A stretch of DNA of 64,000 bases, taken from the NCBI GenBank assembly GCA_048772705.1, contig JBLWGC010000186.1, forward strand, positions 1-64,000, given 5' to 3'. The DNA is from Leidyana gryllorum EB-2025a (taxonomy: Eukaryota > Apicomplexa). The notes under the pieces are model-generated. The model saw only the letters and a program-made list of their open reading frames with translations, made no database searches and was not told where the DNA came from. Shown piece after piece: positions 23,265 to 33,543 of the stretch (position 1 is its first letter; every line of letters begins with the position of its first letter). A program made the translations under genes and the position numbers.

Positions 23265-23313
<49 letters not shown>

Positions 23314-25616
23314 GCCGGCAGGCGGTTGTGGAGACGGGAGTAGTTCCTCCCGTCGGCCACCGTGGATTGGGGGCAGCTTTGCCGACTGCAGAGAGAGAGA
23401 GGGAGACTGACTCACCATAGATAGCGATCACAGGCTAACGGAAGGCGGCTGTGTATGGGTGGAGAGAATACAAAGTGGTCACTGTCCTTTTGGGCCGCAG
23501 TGTAAAGGGCCGTCTCTACGACACGATTGCCCCCAAGTCGTAGATCCAAAGCCATCGCCATTTCGGTCGATCCCGGACGAGTACGGTCACGTTCTGTGAA
23601 CAATAGACCTTTGAGCACTGATGAAGGGTGTGCTGCGAAGACGCTGCCTCCTAATCCATAAAAGCTGATGCCCAAAGTCCTGTAGGGGAGAAAGTGGAGA
23701 GCGGCTGGTTCCCCTTTGGCCGTTGCTCACTTGTATTTCATCAGCGTGTCCGATTTCGCTTCCCATTCTACGGGGGCAAGAGGATTCACTGTAAAGATGT
23801 CACCCCTGATCGGCAGGGGTCCTTCTAGTCGTGCAATGATCGCGGATCGCCGCTTGCGTCCCATGAACAGTGGTATGTCGTCTTCGGTGGAAGCCCGCTG
23901 GTCTTTGCCTGGTGATTGGGTGGCTGCTGGCTCAGGCGAACGATCTTTCGAGAGACAACGGGAGAGATCGATCGAAGCTCTGCGCAGTCCCATTGCATTG
24001 CCGAAGGCAACGCGTCGCCTATTGGTCGCTGTGGATGGAATATCGAAACTCTCGCGATCCGAACAGCTCTGCGCCAACGAAGCCGAGTCCAGGGGCTTCA
24101 GGGTACTGTTCGTCATCAAAGTAGTTTGGCTGTTCCCCAACTTCACTTCATCAATACTCAGTTGCTCCCGTAAAATGCACGTGACTTCTAATAGTCCGGT
24201 GCAACAATTTGATGTACTCATAATCTGAAAGTAATCAATGCTGAACAGCGGACTGCTCTCGGGTGACCCACCGGGCCGTATGTATGAACAGTTGATCCGC
24301 TTTTTGCAGATCCGAGGGGCGATAGATCAACAACACACGTTGCCCAAGTCGTGGCATCTGTAACATCCTCAGAACCGGGAACGCCACGTTTCAATTCGAT
24401 CCTGTGGTCATCGATTGTGGACAAACAATTCTCGACATCCACTCACGCCAAATCTCGAGACTGCGTAGCGAAGGAAAGTGCATCCGAGCGGCCGGCTAAG
24501 CGGACGCCATGTCCAAAGCGTTCACCAGCAATGAGCCGAATTCTCCGCGACGAGGCGATTGGAGAGCCTTCGGGAGGATGCAGTACGCAAAATACTTCCT
24601 GCGCAACGCCAGAACACATATTGCGAAGAAACCATTACCAAGACGACTCGCCGTGCGGACACACGGCTGTCAGTGGGTTTGGAGGGGGGGGGGGGAAGAG
24701 CATTGCGGAATGCGGAATTCGGATTTTATTATACAAACGCTCCTCTCTGTCTGAGTGGAGCTGGAAGCGGACTCACAGCATTTGAGGGGCAGGTGTGACA
24801 TAGGGATAGGGCAACTATGGATTTTATTGTGGCCTTGACAGGTTTCATTGGTCCTCCAGTACTGTCAGTTCGGAAGATCTTATCGGTGTCAATTTCTCCG
24901 TCGGGGTTGGCATCGAAAGACTTGGAAACTAGTGGGTTGGCGAGTCGGGCGGTGAAAGATTCATAGAGAACATCGATAAATCCGACAACATTAGACATAT
25001 CCACACCGTCCTCGTCCACATCGTTGAGATCCCGGCCCCGACGCCATCGGCAGATCTGAGATTCGGATTGATAGACAGACAGAAAGGGGGGCGGATATAT
25101 TGAATTGACTGCGTTATCCCTTCCTCTCCCACTCACAGGCAAGTTGCGTTCCAAGATCTCCGATCTATCGCGGGTGAGGGTACGGAGATGGATGGTGGCA
25201 TCGCCTATTAATCTGTCCGTGACCCCTAAGCGTCGCCGCAAGAACTTTAAGCTGCAAAGAGCATTGCGCTTTGAGCGAGACGGGCGTACGTGGCAGTGGA
25301 CTCTCCGGTGTGGGGCCAAGTGACGGCACAGTTGAAAGAATGCTTGTCGTCCGATGATGTCGCTTGAATACGTGCAATCTTGCGGCCATGTACATAGACC
25401 TCAACAAACAGTTTCTGGACGCATGGGGGGAGGGGCCAGTGATGTCACTCTCCTTACCCCCAGAAGTTTGATCTGCAGGTCTGATATATCGCCAATAGCT
25501 ACCCGCACCACGGTGCTCTCAGAGACATAATTGCCCTCACTGGGACCCGGGAGAGTAGGGCTACCCGTGGAGTCAGCTCGAGATACCTTCACACTAATAC
25601 ATTGAATAGCGATCAT
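22974..25616 (-). CDS. C2-domain-like protein, 657 residues
   Basis: Ten exons (25616-25458, 25414-25330, 25300-25137, 25055-24777, 24598-24447, 24401-24272, 24224-23731, 23679-23416, 23260-23152, 23111-22974). The first 140 residues resemble a C2 beta-sandwich (LQIKLLGKLFVEVYVHGRK, then VTDRLIGDATIHL). More C2-like strands appear at the end (GVVGIDLQKLM, GRLGISLLFSSRTDF). The middle is Ser/Arg-rich. Exons 2 and 3 require a 29-nt intron (25301-25329). The exon 8/9 intron contains a (GT)n microsatellite. The exon 6/7 junction (GTGGGT...TTTCAG) fuses what would otherwise be two ORFs overlapping at ATGA, so a two-gene model is the alternative. Specific family unknown. Confidence 0.55.
23269..23311. 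repeat. (GT)n microsatellite in an intron
   Basis: About 43 nt of uninterrupted GT on plus, inside the 155-nt intron 23261-23415 of the C2-domain gene. If it were translated it would give an implausible His-Thr run. Confidence 0.95.
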
Positions 25617-25707
25617 TCACAGTCGTTTCGCTGATACCTATAAGAGGTCTGCCTGCTCCAATCAGCCTCTTCGGTTCGACCAGCACTAACAGCACGTAAC
25701 AAGAACA

Positions 25708-27416
25708 TCACTCAGATGATTCACAACTAGAAAAGTACACACGCATCGACAACTCCAATTGTGCTGCAAACATTGACTTGGCAGGAGCGACATCTCTGAC
25801 CTCCCGCACGTCCTCCACCTTCCAACTCCCTTTCTCTGCCCCTTTCAATGCCGCCTCAATCCGACTCTGCAAGGAGACACAGTCACCAATCTCAGTATTC
25901 TACCACTAACCTGTACGCCTGTGCGATCTGTGTCGAAGCAATAGACTATCACGTGCACTGGCCGCACCTGCGCCTCCTCCGAGGGTTCACAGCCTCGGAG
26001 TACCCCAACAAAAGTGTCTGAATGGGGAGAACGGATATCGATCTCTCTCCCGCCCCCTGTGAACGAACCACTTACCCAGAAACTCGAGGGCGGTAGCGGG
26101 CAGGTTCATCAAGAACCACACCGGCCGGAGAGGCTGGAGGTCCCATTTGGGTGTCTCCACCCGTCGCATTTTACTCGCCTTCGGTTTTCGCCAAACCTTC
26201 TGCGCCTCAGCGAATGCTGTGGGCCACCACTCTTGCAACGGGGTGGGAGACTTGCCGTCAATAATGCTGGGATATTGCACCTCGCTCGGTGCTTTGACGC
26301 TGTCCTCCCCGTCGCTATCCTCGTGTTTGCCTCCTCTCATCATGAGACGGATGAACTCTCGTCCGTCCATGTTGAAGCTCCTCATTCGTCCTTGACACTG
26401 CGATTTATCAAATGCAGTTTCGTCAATCCAACGCCACTCACCTTATTGTTACGGATATTGACGTTCATACACTGTCGCCCAGCGGGGTTCAAGTCATTGC
26501 TGTAAACCTCACACTGACGCAGGGCACTCAGATACACTCCAAAGCCTCCAACGCCACCCATGACATCGCACACAATAGATCCCGCCGGGATCATATTACA
26601 CACCTTCTCACGCTCTCCGGCGAGCCGAGAGTTCCAAAAGACGTTTCGGTAATCGACAAAGAGCTTAAAGCCGTTCTCTATCACCGTGGTGTGGAGCTCA
26701 TCGGTACCCCCGATCACCTCGAGGGGACACACTCTATACTCGTCCTCAATGTTGTGTCTCTTGTTGACAACAGATCGGATCCCGGGATTCTTCTGTGAGA
26801 GTAAAGGGGAATGGGGGAGTAGAGACATTTAGGACTTTGACTTACATCCATGAGAACTTCAGCTATGACTTTGGCGTGCGGTCGCTGTTCCTCACTCAGA
26901 TTGAGGTGGGCTATGTGGCCAATAGTTTCGAACGCTGACGGGATGGTGACACTCTTGGGCAGAAGTTTGGTCAGGATATCTTGCATTGCGAGATCATCGT
27001 ATGTCAATTTGTCTTTGGCCAAACACAGGGGGTACTTTGCCTCTTTGATGGCCGCCTGGACCTTCTCGGGAAGCTGTTCCAGTTTGGTGTACTCATCCTT
27101 GAACAATACCAACTTGTTGTCGGTGCCAATATTTTGATCTTCTAAAGATCTGATTAAACCGGTGCTCACTGGCAGAACCGAGCGCACTCCCTTTCCTGTT
27201 CTTATAAATCTGTGATAACCAATAATTCGAATAAAGAAGGAGGCGTGAAATTACTAACTGGGAGAAGACAGGTCCTCTGAGGACGCTGCTGACTCGATTG
27301 GGCGGGACCGCCAGGGCCAAGAGCTCCCTGTGCTCTGTGAAACTGCAAGCAATGAATCAAAATCTCTCTCTCTCTCTCTCTCGCTCGTTCGCTCACCTCT
27401 CCCGGTCCAATACCAT
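25708..27416 (-). CDS. TRM5: tRNA (guanine37-N1)-methyltransferase TRM5
   Basis: Seven exons (27416-27397, 27342-27259, 27209-26846, 26792-26442, 26397-26076, 26017-25911, 25866-25708); 468 residues. Family landmarks in order: KLTYDDLAMQDIL, then FETIGHIAHLNL, KNPGIRSVVNK, the SAM-binding VCDVMGGVGGFGV, then YSNDLNP and FNMDGREF, and the catalytic MNLPATALEFL. It methylates G37 of tRNAs, which guards the reading frame; the eukaryotic enzyme acts in nucleus and mitochondria. The 20-nt first exon (MVLDRE) starts 11 nt after the seipin-like stop. Two introns use the donor GTTAGT, so this genome tolerates that variant. Confidence 0.9.
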
Positions 27417-27427
27417 TTTTTTTGGTG

Positions 27428-28528
27428 TCAGTCCCGCTTTTTCTTGTGGCTTGCGTATATCAAGCAGACGGCTATGACTACAGTGCTGCCCATCGCCACT
27501 CCGACAGCAACGCACGTCGACGCCAGAAAGGCCGTACCCACGCTAAAAGCAGTCGGATAAGCTTGTAGCCACGCAGCCACACCCGACGCCTTGGCCTGAA
27601 ACACCACCACCGCTTTCCGGACCGGAAGCTTTGGGCTGATTCGGAGCTTGAGCCATCGAGCCGACTCCAGAGACGAGCGGGCGCTCAGGTCAGACAAGAC
27701 AACGTTCTCATAGAGACTGACCGAACCCATCTGCCACCCTGACGGGGCTAATTGTTCTCCGGATATGGGGAGGAAGTAGAGGGCCAGGCCGAGCAGAGAC
27801 GACGCCACGTTTGTCACAGCGTCCTGGAGACGACTGAGTTGCGTAGCAGGAAAGAAAGCGGTAGCCATCTCCAAAATCTTACTCCCACTGCTGGTATAAA
27901 AGGCACTTCTGACATCGACAGGCTGAGCGCTGGGTGTGTCAAGCCAGCCTCGCGTTCGCGCGGTGCACAGGGCTCTTGGCGAGTCAACGGTCCCACAGAA
28001 TCCTCGGCTGTTGTATTGGAACACCAGGGCTATTTCCAGGGGGAAGTCCCGGAGAGCCGACATTCGCGATCGCGGCATTGGAGCCAGACCCACCAATGCT
28101 AGTGGCAGTTTGAGTATGCGGCCGAGCCGGCCCTGTTGCGGATCTGCGGGGACCTGCAGGCCGGATACGTTCAATGCAATATCTGCAAACCCTATGGCCG
28201 CATCGGGCATAGCCGGCGCACGGAACACGGGGTCATCTTCATTGTAGCTCAAATCCTTCTTGGAGGGCACATTGTGTCTGAGCCCTACGGGCAAATTACG
28301 TATACCATAGACGTGGACAGCAGAGGTGGTATCTATCAGGTAGTAGGGATCGTAATCAAAGGCAACAGGGAAAGTTTGAAATCGAGGCGGTATGTAAATA
28401 CGTTGTATCACATAGGTTGAGGTCACCACTGTCACAAACACTGTCCAGAAACATGCTATTGTTGTCAAAGTCGCCGCGGCTCCCAGGATCAGGGCCCTCT
28501 TGAGCAGATACCACTCCGAATTAGACAT
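27428..28528 (-). CDS. Seipin-like ER membrane protein
   Basis: Intronless, 366 residues, ATG 28528. Topology fits seipin: a short cytosolic N-terminus, a first membrane helix (LGAAATLTTIACFWTVFVTV), a long lumenal domain starting VIQRIYIPPRFQTFPVAF, then a second helix (TCVAVGVAMGSTVVIAVCL) and a short basic tail (HKKKRD). The lumenal end (GSVSLYENVVLSDLS, then WLKLRISPKLPV and AYPTAFSVGTAFL) matches the order of conserved seipin elements. Seipin organises lipid-droplet formation at ER contacts. The tail resembles a dilysine ER-retrieval signal. Sequence is divergent, so a structure-based search is needed for certainty. Its start faces the next gene across 34 bp. Confidence 0.7.
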   Translation of the reverse strand: MSNSEWYLLKRALILGAAATLTTIACFWTVFVTVVTSTYVIQRIYIPPRFQTFPVAFDYDPYYLIDTTSAVHVYGIRNLPVGLRHNVPSKKDLSYNEDDPVFRAPAMPDAAIGFADIALNVSGLQVPADPQQGRLGRILKLPLALVGLAPMPRSRMSALRDFPLEIALVFQYNSRGFCGTVDSPRALCTARTRGWLDTPSAQPVDVRSAFYTSSGSKILEMATAFFPATQLSRLQDAVTNVASSLLGLALYFLPISGEQLAPSGWQMGSVSLYENVVLSDLSARSSLESARWLKLRISPKLPVRKAVVVFQAKASGVAAWLQAYPTAFSVGTAFLASTCVAVGVAMGSTVVIAVCLIYASHKKKRD

Positions 28529-28562
28529 CGTTCATCTCATTGTGTCCAAAAAAACCTTCTCA
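28529..28562. promoter_or_regulatory. 34-bp divergent start region
   Basis: The ATGs of the seipin-like gene (28528, minus) and the zinc-finger gene (28563, plus) are separated by only 34 bp. A bidirectional promoter must overlap 5' UTR or coding sequence. Confidence 0.35.
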
Positions 28563-29197
28563 ATGGTCAAAGGGTCCACGGCCCAGAGCATTGAATCCTC
28601 GAATTCGGGGTCCTGGAAGAAGGCGGACCTGGTTGCTCTCCTGGGGTCCGCCACAACGAGCGCCCAACGTAACCGAGCTGTGAAACTATTACGCAAATTC
28701 GACCCCAAACCTCGCAAGGAACTCGATCATGAGGCGAACATTAAGAACATGAAGATGAAGCGGTACAATTCACTGCAGGCATTCGTGTAAGTCCCGTCTC
28801 GGAGCAGAGGCTATCAGAGAGAGAGAGGAGAGAGAGAGAAAGAGAGAGAAAGAGAGACATATCTCTCCCTCTTCACCTCTTCGCCTCTTCGCCTCTTCGC
28901 CTCTTCGCCTCTGCCCCTCACCCCCTGGGTCTCCCCCCCGCGTATTCTTAAATACTCTCTTCGCTCGCAGATGCTATCGGTGTGACAAGGTGAAGCAGAC
29001 GAACGTGAAGGGAACATGGCTGACGAGTGAAGGTGAGACTTGAGTTGTGTTGTGAATTGTTGTGACTGAGGCTGGCAGGTGCCAAGGCTATCTGCAATGC
29101 ATGTTTCAACAACCTGTGCGATCAGCTGGAGTTGGCGGGGGCTCGCGGGTTCAACCAGCAGCAGCAGCAAGTAACCTCGTACATCCCGCCACGATAG
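28563..29197 (+). CDS. GATA-like zinc finger protein, 134 residues
   Basis: Exons 28563-28786, 28971-29032 and 29079-29197; 134 residues. The C-terminal half has CYRCDKVKQT...AICNACFNNLC, a C-x2-C-x21-C-x2-C arrangement like a GATA-type finger with a somewhat long loop. The basic N-terminal part (KLLRKFDPKPRKEL) could contact nucleic acid, and the end has a Gln run. It may be a small DNA-binding factor or another treble-clef protein. The first intron holds a GA-rich tract and a (CTCTTCGC)n minisatellite. Confidence 0.65.
28870..28914. repeat. (CTCTTCGC)n minisatellite
   Basis: Four to five tandem copies of CTCTTCGC in the first intron of the zinc-finger gene, next to a GA-rich tract (about 28815-28860). 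Confidence 0.9.
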
Positions 29198-29269
29198 AAG
29201 TGATGAAGATAGTGTAGTCTATATATATAATGGGGTGTTATGAAGAAAACTAGTTATCCTTTTGGTCGA

Positions 29270-31863
29270 TTAAGAGTAATCCTCTAAGCCATGAAGCTTC
29301 TTGTATTGCGGAGAGAAATCTGGCAGAGCAAAGTTGGGATCTGGAACAAATGCTTCGACATCCCACTGCTGAGCCGTGTCGTTGGCATTACATTTCTGGA
29401 ATAGCAGAACCTTTGCGCTCCCTTCTTTCTGTTCAACGGCCAAGCAGCTCTCCTTGTCGTCTCCCTTGAGGAAAAACAGCTGGTGTGTCTCATGGTCATA
29501 GTCCCAGTGATCACTCTTCTTCGTATCCCAGCACGGCTGGAAGACAGGAGCGCCATCAATATTCGCTATGCACTTGGTTTCGTCCACAAAGGTCTTGATT
29601 TGCTTGTTTGATCTGCAGGCACGAGTTGGGCCACCCCCACGCACGAAACTTACTTGACCTTGAAAAAGCCCTGCGAGCCGCCGGTTCCATGGCAGTGGAA
29701 GAGTCCATAGTTCTCTCCCTCCTTATAGTGCCCGAGAGTGTCAACGCAGGAGCTGCTGAACTTGACATTCCGGATGTAACCAAAGATCTCAATATCATCA
29801 AAGGTACGGACATCATGTGTTGGGTCGACATTCTCCAAAAACCAGCTGAACGGTTTGCAGTTCAATCGCTTCTTTAATTCCAACACCTGACAATAACAAA
29901 ATTCGCGATCCATCGCCCACAAACGGAGACTCACATGATCGATATCGCCAATATCGCTTATCGGTCGTCCAATGAATTTAGACGAGACTTGGTACCACTC
30001 GTCCATCCACAGTCGCGCCGTCCGAATCTTGTTCCGCCACACAGCCTCACTCGGCGAAGAATAGCCCACTCCACTATCAGCGAGCAACGTGAGACACTTT
30101 CCGGTCGGCCGAGCGCTGTACCACTCACCCGTCGCGGTAGATGTGATACGTGCGGGAACAGGGCATACATTCGAGCCGTCCGCCACACATCCAAGTTCGG
30201 AAACCCATCTCCACATTCTCACTTCCCCACATCGCAAATTCCTCATCGTATCTACACAATCAATCGAATAAGCAACCAATCGTCGCCTGCCAGAGACATG
30301 AATAATCTGCTCACCCGCCAATCTCCCAGAACCAGTCAGTTCGAACAGCGAACAGACCACCGGCCATCGAGGCACTTGGGATGGGCCTCGGGTCGAGCAC
30401 CTCTCCTGTCAAACTGGCCTTCTCAACCATATTCCACTTCCAAGACAACCAGCATCTGAAAGAGAAAATGAGAGAGAGATCTAAGCCACGCCTGCTGCAA
30501 ACAACTTGGAGACTCACCCGATACCAGCGTGGCGCATGTATTCGAATTTATCGGCACTCAGTGCCATGACTTGAGGAAAGACGATGGACTTGGGCTCTAC
30601 GAAGAGCTGCCACAACTGAGGCTCCAACCAGCCTTCATTGACCTCAATATGTGAATCGAGGACCACCAGTATGGGGGCTTTTGCCGCCTGAGCCCCAGCC
30701 AAACGAGCCCACACGAGACCTCTTCTCTCGGGCATTCTGAGCAACTTGACCTTCGGCAAGAGCTTAAGGTGCTCGTAGAGTTCAGAGCCGGGGAGATTTT
30801 CGGTGAGGTTGGAGTGATCGTCCACCAAGATGATCTCTCGCAGAATAGGGGGCGGTGTCTGGTTGAGTACAGAGTGGACAGATCTCAGCAGAGTGGAGAG
30901 CGGCTCGTTGTAGAAAGTGATCACCACTGACGCTTCATCGAGGAGAGTATAGTTCCACTGACGGCTGAGACAGACGACATCTCGAGTATCAGCCGGCTTT
31001 CGGTCGAGCGGCAGTGCATTGGCGAGATCGAGATAGAAACCGCCATGCTTCATGCCCTCCTTACGGCCACCGGGATAGTCATTAACATCCGCTGGCGGCA
31101 TTGGGGAGGGATTCCAGAGCTGAGTACCGTTGGGATACACTCCGACCCGGCCGTGTCTGCGAGGGAAGTCGTTCTGGTCATTATTCCAGAACGGGAAGAC
31201 GGCGAGCGAATTGTAGTAATGGCGGGAGTCTTTCGGGAACTGATCCATGAAGTCGCGGTTGCCAACATATGGCGGCAGTTTCTCATCCATATCGTAGTCC
31301 CATGTGAGAGTGAACGCCTCATCTTTAGTATATTTGGGTCTTTCTGGCATGGGGCCAGTGACAATCGGTCCCAGGCCGTTGAGAGGTGTCAAACGCACTG
31401 GGTGTCGCTCGGCCTCCACGATCGGAACCCGAGCGGCAGCGTTCCCTGAGACCGCCTCGTTCTCCGGCTCGCTCAATTCTTGAAGCTCCTTTTCCGCTTC
31501 ATTCAAAAAGTTCAGAACCTGGTCGGGGATGGTGACTTCAACGTAGCCCAGCTCCCGTCGGACAGAGGAGGGAGCCAAATCTAGGGACGCCACGAAGGTC
31601 TCGTTGAGACGGTACATGCCGAAGGGTGCGGCCACATTGGCAGCTCCCCCCAGTGCTCGGATGGCCTTTGCCGTTAGGTGGGATTGGAATATACAAAACC
31701 CCAGCGACAATGGCAGTAATCCGAACAACACTAGCTGCTTGACAGAGAGGTCCAGCTTGAGCGCGGCCCATCGGCTGTTTCGCGGCGAGCCCTCATCTCG
31801 CCGGCCCGACAGCGTTGCATATAGCTGGTAGGCAGCAGCTTTGAGAGGACTGCGCGGCTCCAT
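29270..31863 (-). CDS. Polypeptide N-acetylgalactosaminyltransferase (GT27), paralog A
   Basis: Six exons (31863-30518, 30455-30315, 30251-30129, 30073-29935, 29886-29654, 29612-29270); 774 residues. Type II membrane layout: a cytosolic N-terminus, then an anchor ([19 protein letters not shown]). The catalytic domain has [34 protein letters not shown], the metal-binding [15 protein letters not shown], the [13 protein letters not shown] motif and the HIYR and WMDE elements. The C-terminal part with repeated Cys and QW (NANDTAQQW) is a ricin-B-like lectin domain. It would start mucin-type O-glycosylation in the Golgi. Its closest relative in the window is at 39841-42236, in opposite orientation. 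Confidence 0.92.
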
Positions 31864-31992
31864 TCCAAAAGATTTAATGGTCAGTGTGGCCCAACGAGCC
31901 AGGTTTGTAAGTGGCTACCTATACGGCCGAACGTCCTTCGAACCACTACACATTCTATTCTCCATCTGGATACTACAGGTACAGTCTGGCGG
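31864..31992. promoter_or_regulatory. Divergent region upstream of the 4-TM gene
   Basis: 129 bp between the GalNAc-transferase ATG and the chosen ATG of the four-helix gene. An alternative upstream ATG at 31877 with a GTAAGT donor at 31907 would shrink it to 13 bp, but that exon is out of phase with the main frame. Confidence 0.3.
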
Positions 31993-32568
31993 ATGGTTTG
32001 TTGCAGCACACACGCGTTTCACATCCAGCTGGCATACTATGTTCTGTTTATTGGGCTTATATTAGTTGGTCACGTCCTGCACGGCTGGCCACGTAGTATC
32101 CGGTTCCTCAGCACTCATGGATATGCCGATTTGAGCCCCCATTTCGTAGCTCTGTACCTCACCATCTTAGGAATACTAATGTGAGGAGACAAAGGAGGAG
32201 AATTCATGCGCTGACTGCCTGTTTCAGGGGAATAATGACCAGTTGGGTTGGCGAGAGAGTAAAACGATGCATAGACTTCGGCCTAACTACCTGGCTGATT
32301 GACATCTGTATCTGCTGTTTGGTCGCCGGATTTCCAACAACTCGTGAGTTGCTGTGCTCCCGCAGCGGAACTACCGATATACATTGTGAGGCATTCAGAC
32401 ACATGGTGGTTGGTGACTCTGGGTGTGAGTATAGTGAATCTCATAGTGGCAGAAAGAACGTGCCACTACAAAGACACGCGAGAGCTGGTGATCGCTGTTA
32501 CACCGGTCGTGACAGAGTCAGAGATGGTGTACGGACGTCCCCGGATTCGACCAGAGGATCAGGTTTGA
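31993..32568 (+). CDS. Four-helix membrane protein, 168 residues
   Basis: Exons 31993-32180, 32228-32343 and 32366-32568. Four hydrophobic segments are visible (LAYYVLFIGLILVGHVLH, FVALYLTILGILM, WLIDICICCLVAGF, WWLVTLGVSIVNLIV), followed by a charged cytosolic-type tail. The second intron would be only 22 nt (GTGAGT...CGCAG, 32344-32365), one of the shortest in the window. Skipping it is the only simple way to keep both the third helix and the following frame. An alternative 59-nt intron from a weak GTATCT donor would remove part of helix three. No family recognised. Confidence 0.55.
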
Positions 32569-32635
32569 TAACATGGGTCACAGAGGCAGGCAGGCAAGCA
32601 GGCACGCATGCTTACGCAACACAACACATTTGACA

Positions 32636-32836
32636 ATGAGCAATTCTGGAAAGGACGAATACGTACGTGAGCCTGTTGGCGCTACCAAAGACAGGGAAGG
32701 ATTCGCTACCACCAAGTCGAACTCTTTCGACAACCCTCTGGAGTTCCTCAAGCGCGTAGAACAGGAGAAGGGCGACATAGCCAACCGATCCCCGGTTGCA
32801 CCCCCCATAAAGGAGGAGGACGAGAACAAGAACTGA
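32636..32836 (+). CDS. Small hydrophilic protein, 66 residues
   Basis: Single short ORF starting MSNSGKDEYV and ending IKEEDENKN, with a central SFDNPLEFLKRVEQEKGD helix-like stretch. Charged and probably largely disordered. It lies 67 nt after the four-helix gene on the same strand and 55 bp from the converging prefoldin stop. An in-frame upstream extension is open but has a lower-quality start. No family recognised. Confidence 0.45.
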   Translation: MSNSGKDEYVREPVGATKDREGFATTKSNSFDNPLEFLKRVEQEKGDIANRSPVAPPIKEEDENKN

Positions 32837-32891
32837 GAAGAGAACTTCAACTTCAAAGCTCCTCGCTCATTTATTTGCTAAATGATACACA

Positions 32892-33493
32892 TCAGTCCAT
32901 GTTCAAACGAACTCTCTCGCCAAGTTGAGCTTCGATAATCCCCTTTACCTTCTCACTGACCTTCTCAACTTCCTTTTGTTGCCGCTCCAACTCGTCAATC
33001 TTCCCCTGCACTTTCTTCTGCCGCCGGTCCATCTCGTCCATGGCGGCCAGATCGTCTGTTATCAGCTGGAACGCTTCTCCAACACTCAACCTGCAGAGCA
33101 GCAATAAACGTAATTGGACACCACCGTAGATACGACACACGGGCGGCCGGGCCAAAAGGCGTCCAGAAACCTCACAGTCAGACCGCCGCAAGAGACGTCA
33201 GACCACCTCCAAGCCGGACAACCCTTTCTCAACTCGCCCGGTGTCTCTCTCTCTCTTAGTACTACTCACCACGAGCCTTCGAGCGTAACTTCCGCTTGTG
33301 CGTCATCGTACCCAATGTTTTCTTCCTGCAAGAAGGTTGTGTGTCAGAGTGGCGGCCGGTTAGCGGGGGGCGGTTGTACCTTGAGTTCCTTCACTTCTTG
33401 TGTGAGCATTTGTACTTCCCATGTGGTGCTTGCGAAGGTCGATATCGCATTCTGCACTGATTCGCTGATTATCCAGTCCTCTGACGTTGCCAT
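32892..33493 (-). CDS. PFD4: Prefoldin subunit 4
   Basis: Exons 33493-33380, 33325-33270 and 33090-32892; 122 residues, close to the usual ~130 for this beta-type subunit. It is two long coiled-coil helices (MLTQEVKELKEEN and IDELERQQKEVEKVSEKVKG) flanking the short beta-hairpin region with VGEAFQLI, as in prefoldin 4. The heterohexamer hands nascent actin and tubulin to CCT in the cytosol. The last intron is 179 nt, long for this locus. It follows the PHD gene by 50 nt. Assignment to subunit 4 rather than another beta subunit rests on pattern. Confidence 0.75.
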
Positions 33494-33543
33494 TTTTTGT
33501 ACGTTTATTGACGTAATTTCACCAAATCGACTAGCAGTGCTAC

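Noticed and set aside
23122-23431. Poly-His/Thr ORFs through the GT/CA repeat
   Set aside because: Translation of a microsatellite; the repeat is intronic in the C2-gene model.
24218-24221. ATGA stop/start overlap suggesting two adjacent genes in the C2 locus
   Set aside because: A GTGGGT...TTTCAG 47-nt intron joins the ORFs in phase and the full ten-exon model sums to whole codons; kept only as an alternative.
27848-27862. GGTAGCCATCTCC resembling part of a dinoflagellate spliced-leader
   Set aside because: Only a partial match, on the antisense of the seipin-like CDS, with no donor or snRNA-like context.
31877-31906. Upstream first exon (MVSVAQRARF) for the four-helix gene
   Set aside because: Its GTAAGT donor and the 31978 acceptor give the wrong phase for the membrane frame, which hits a stop at about 32063.
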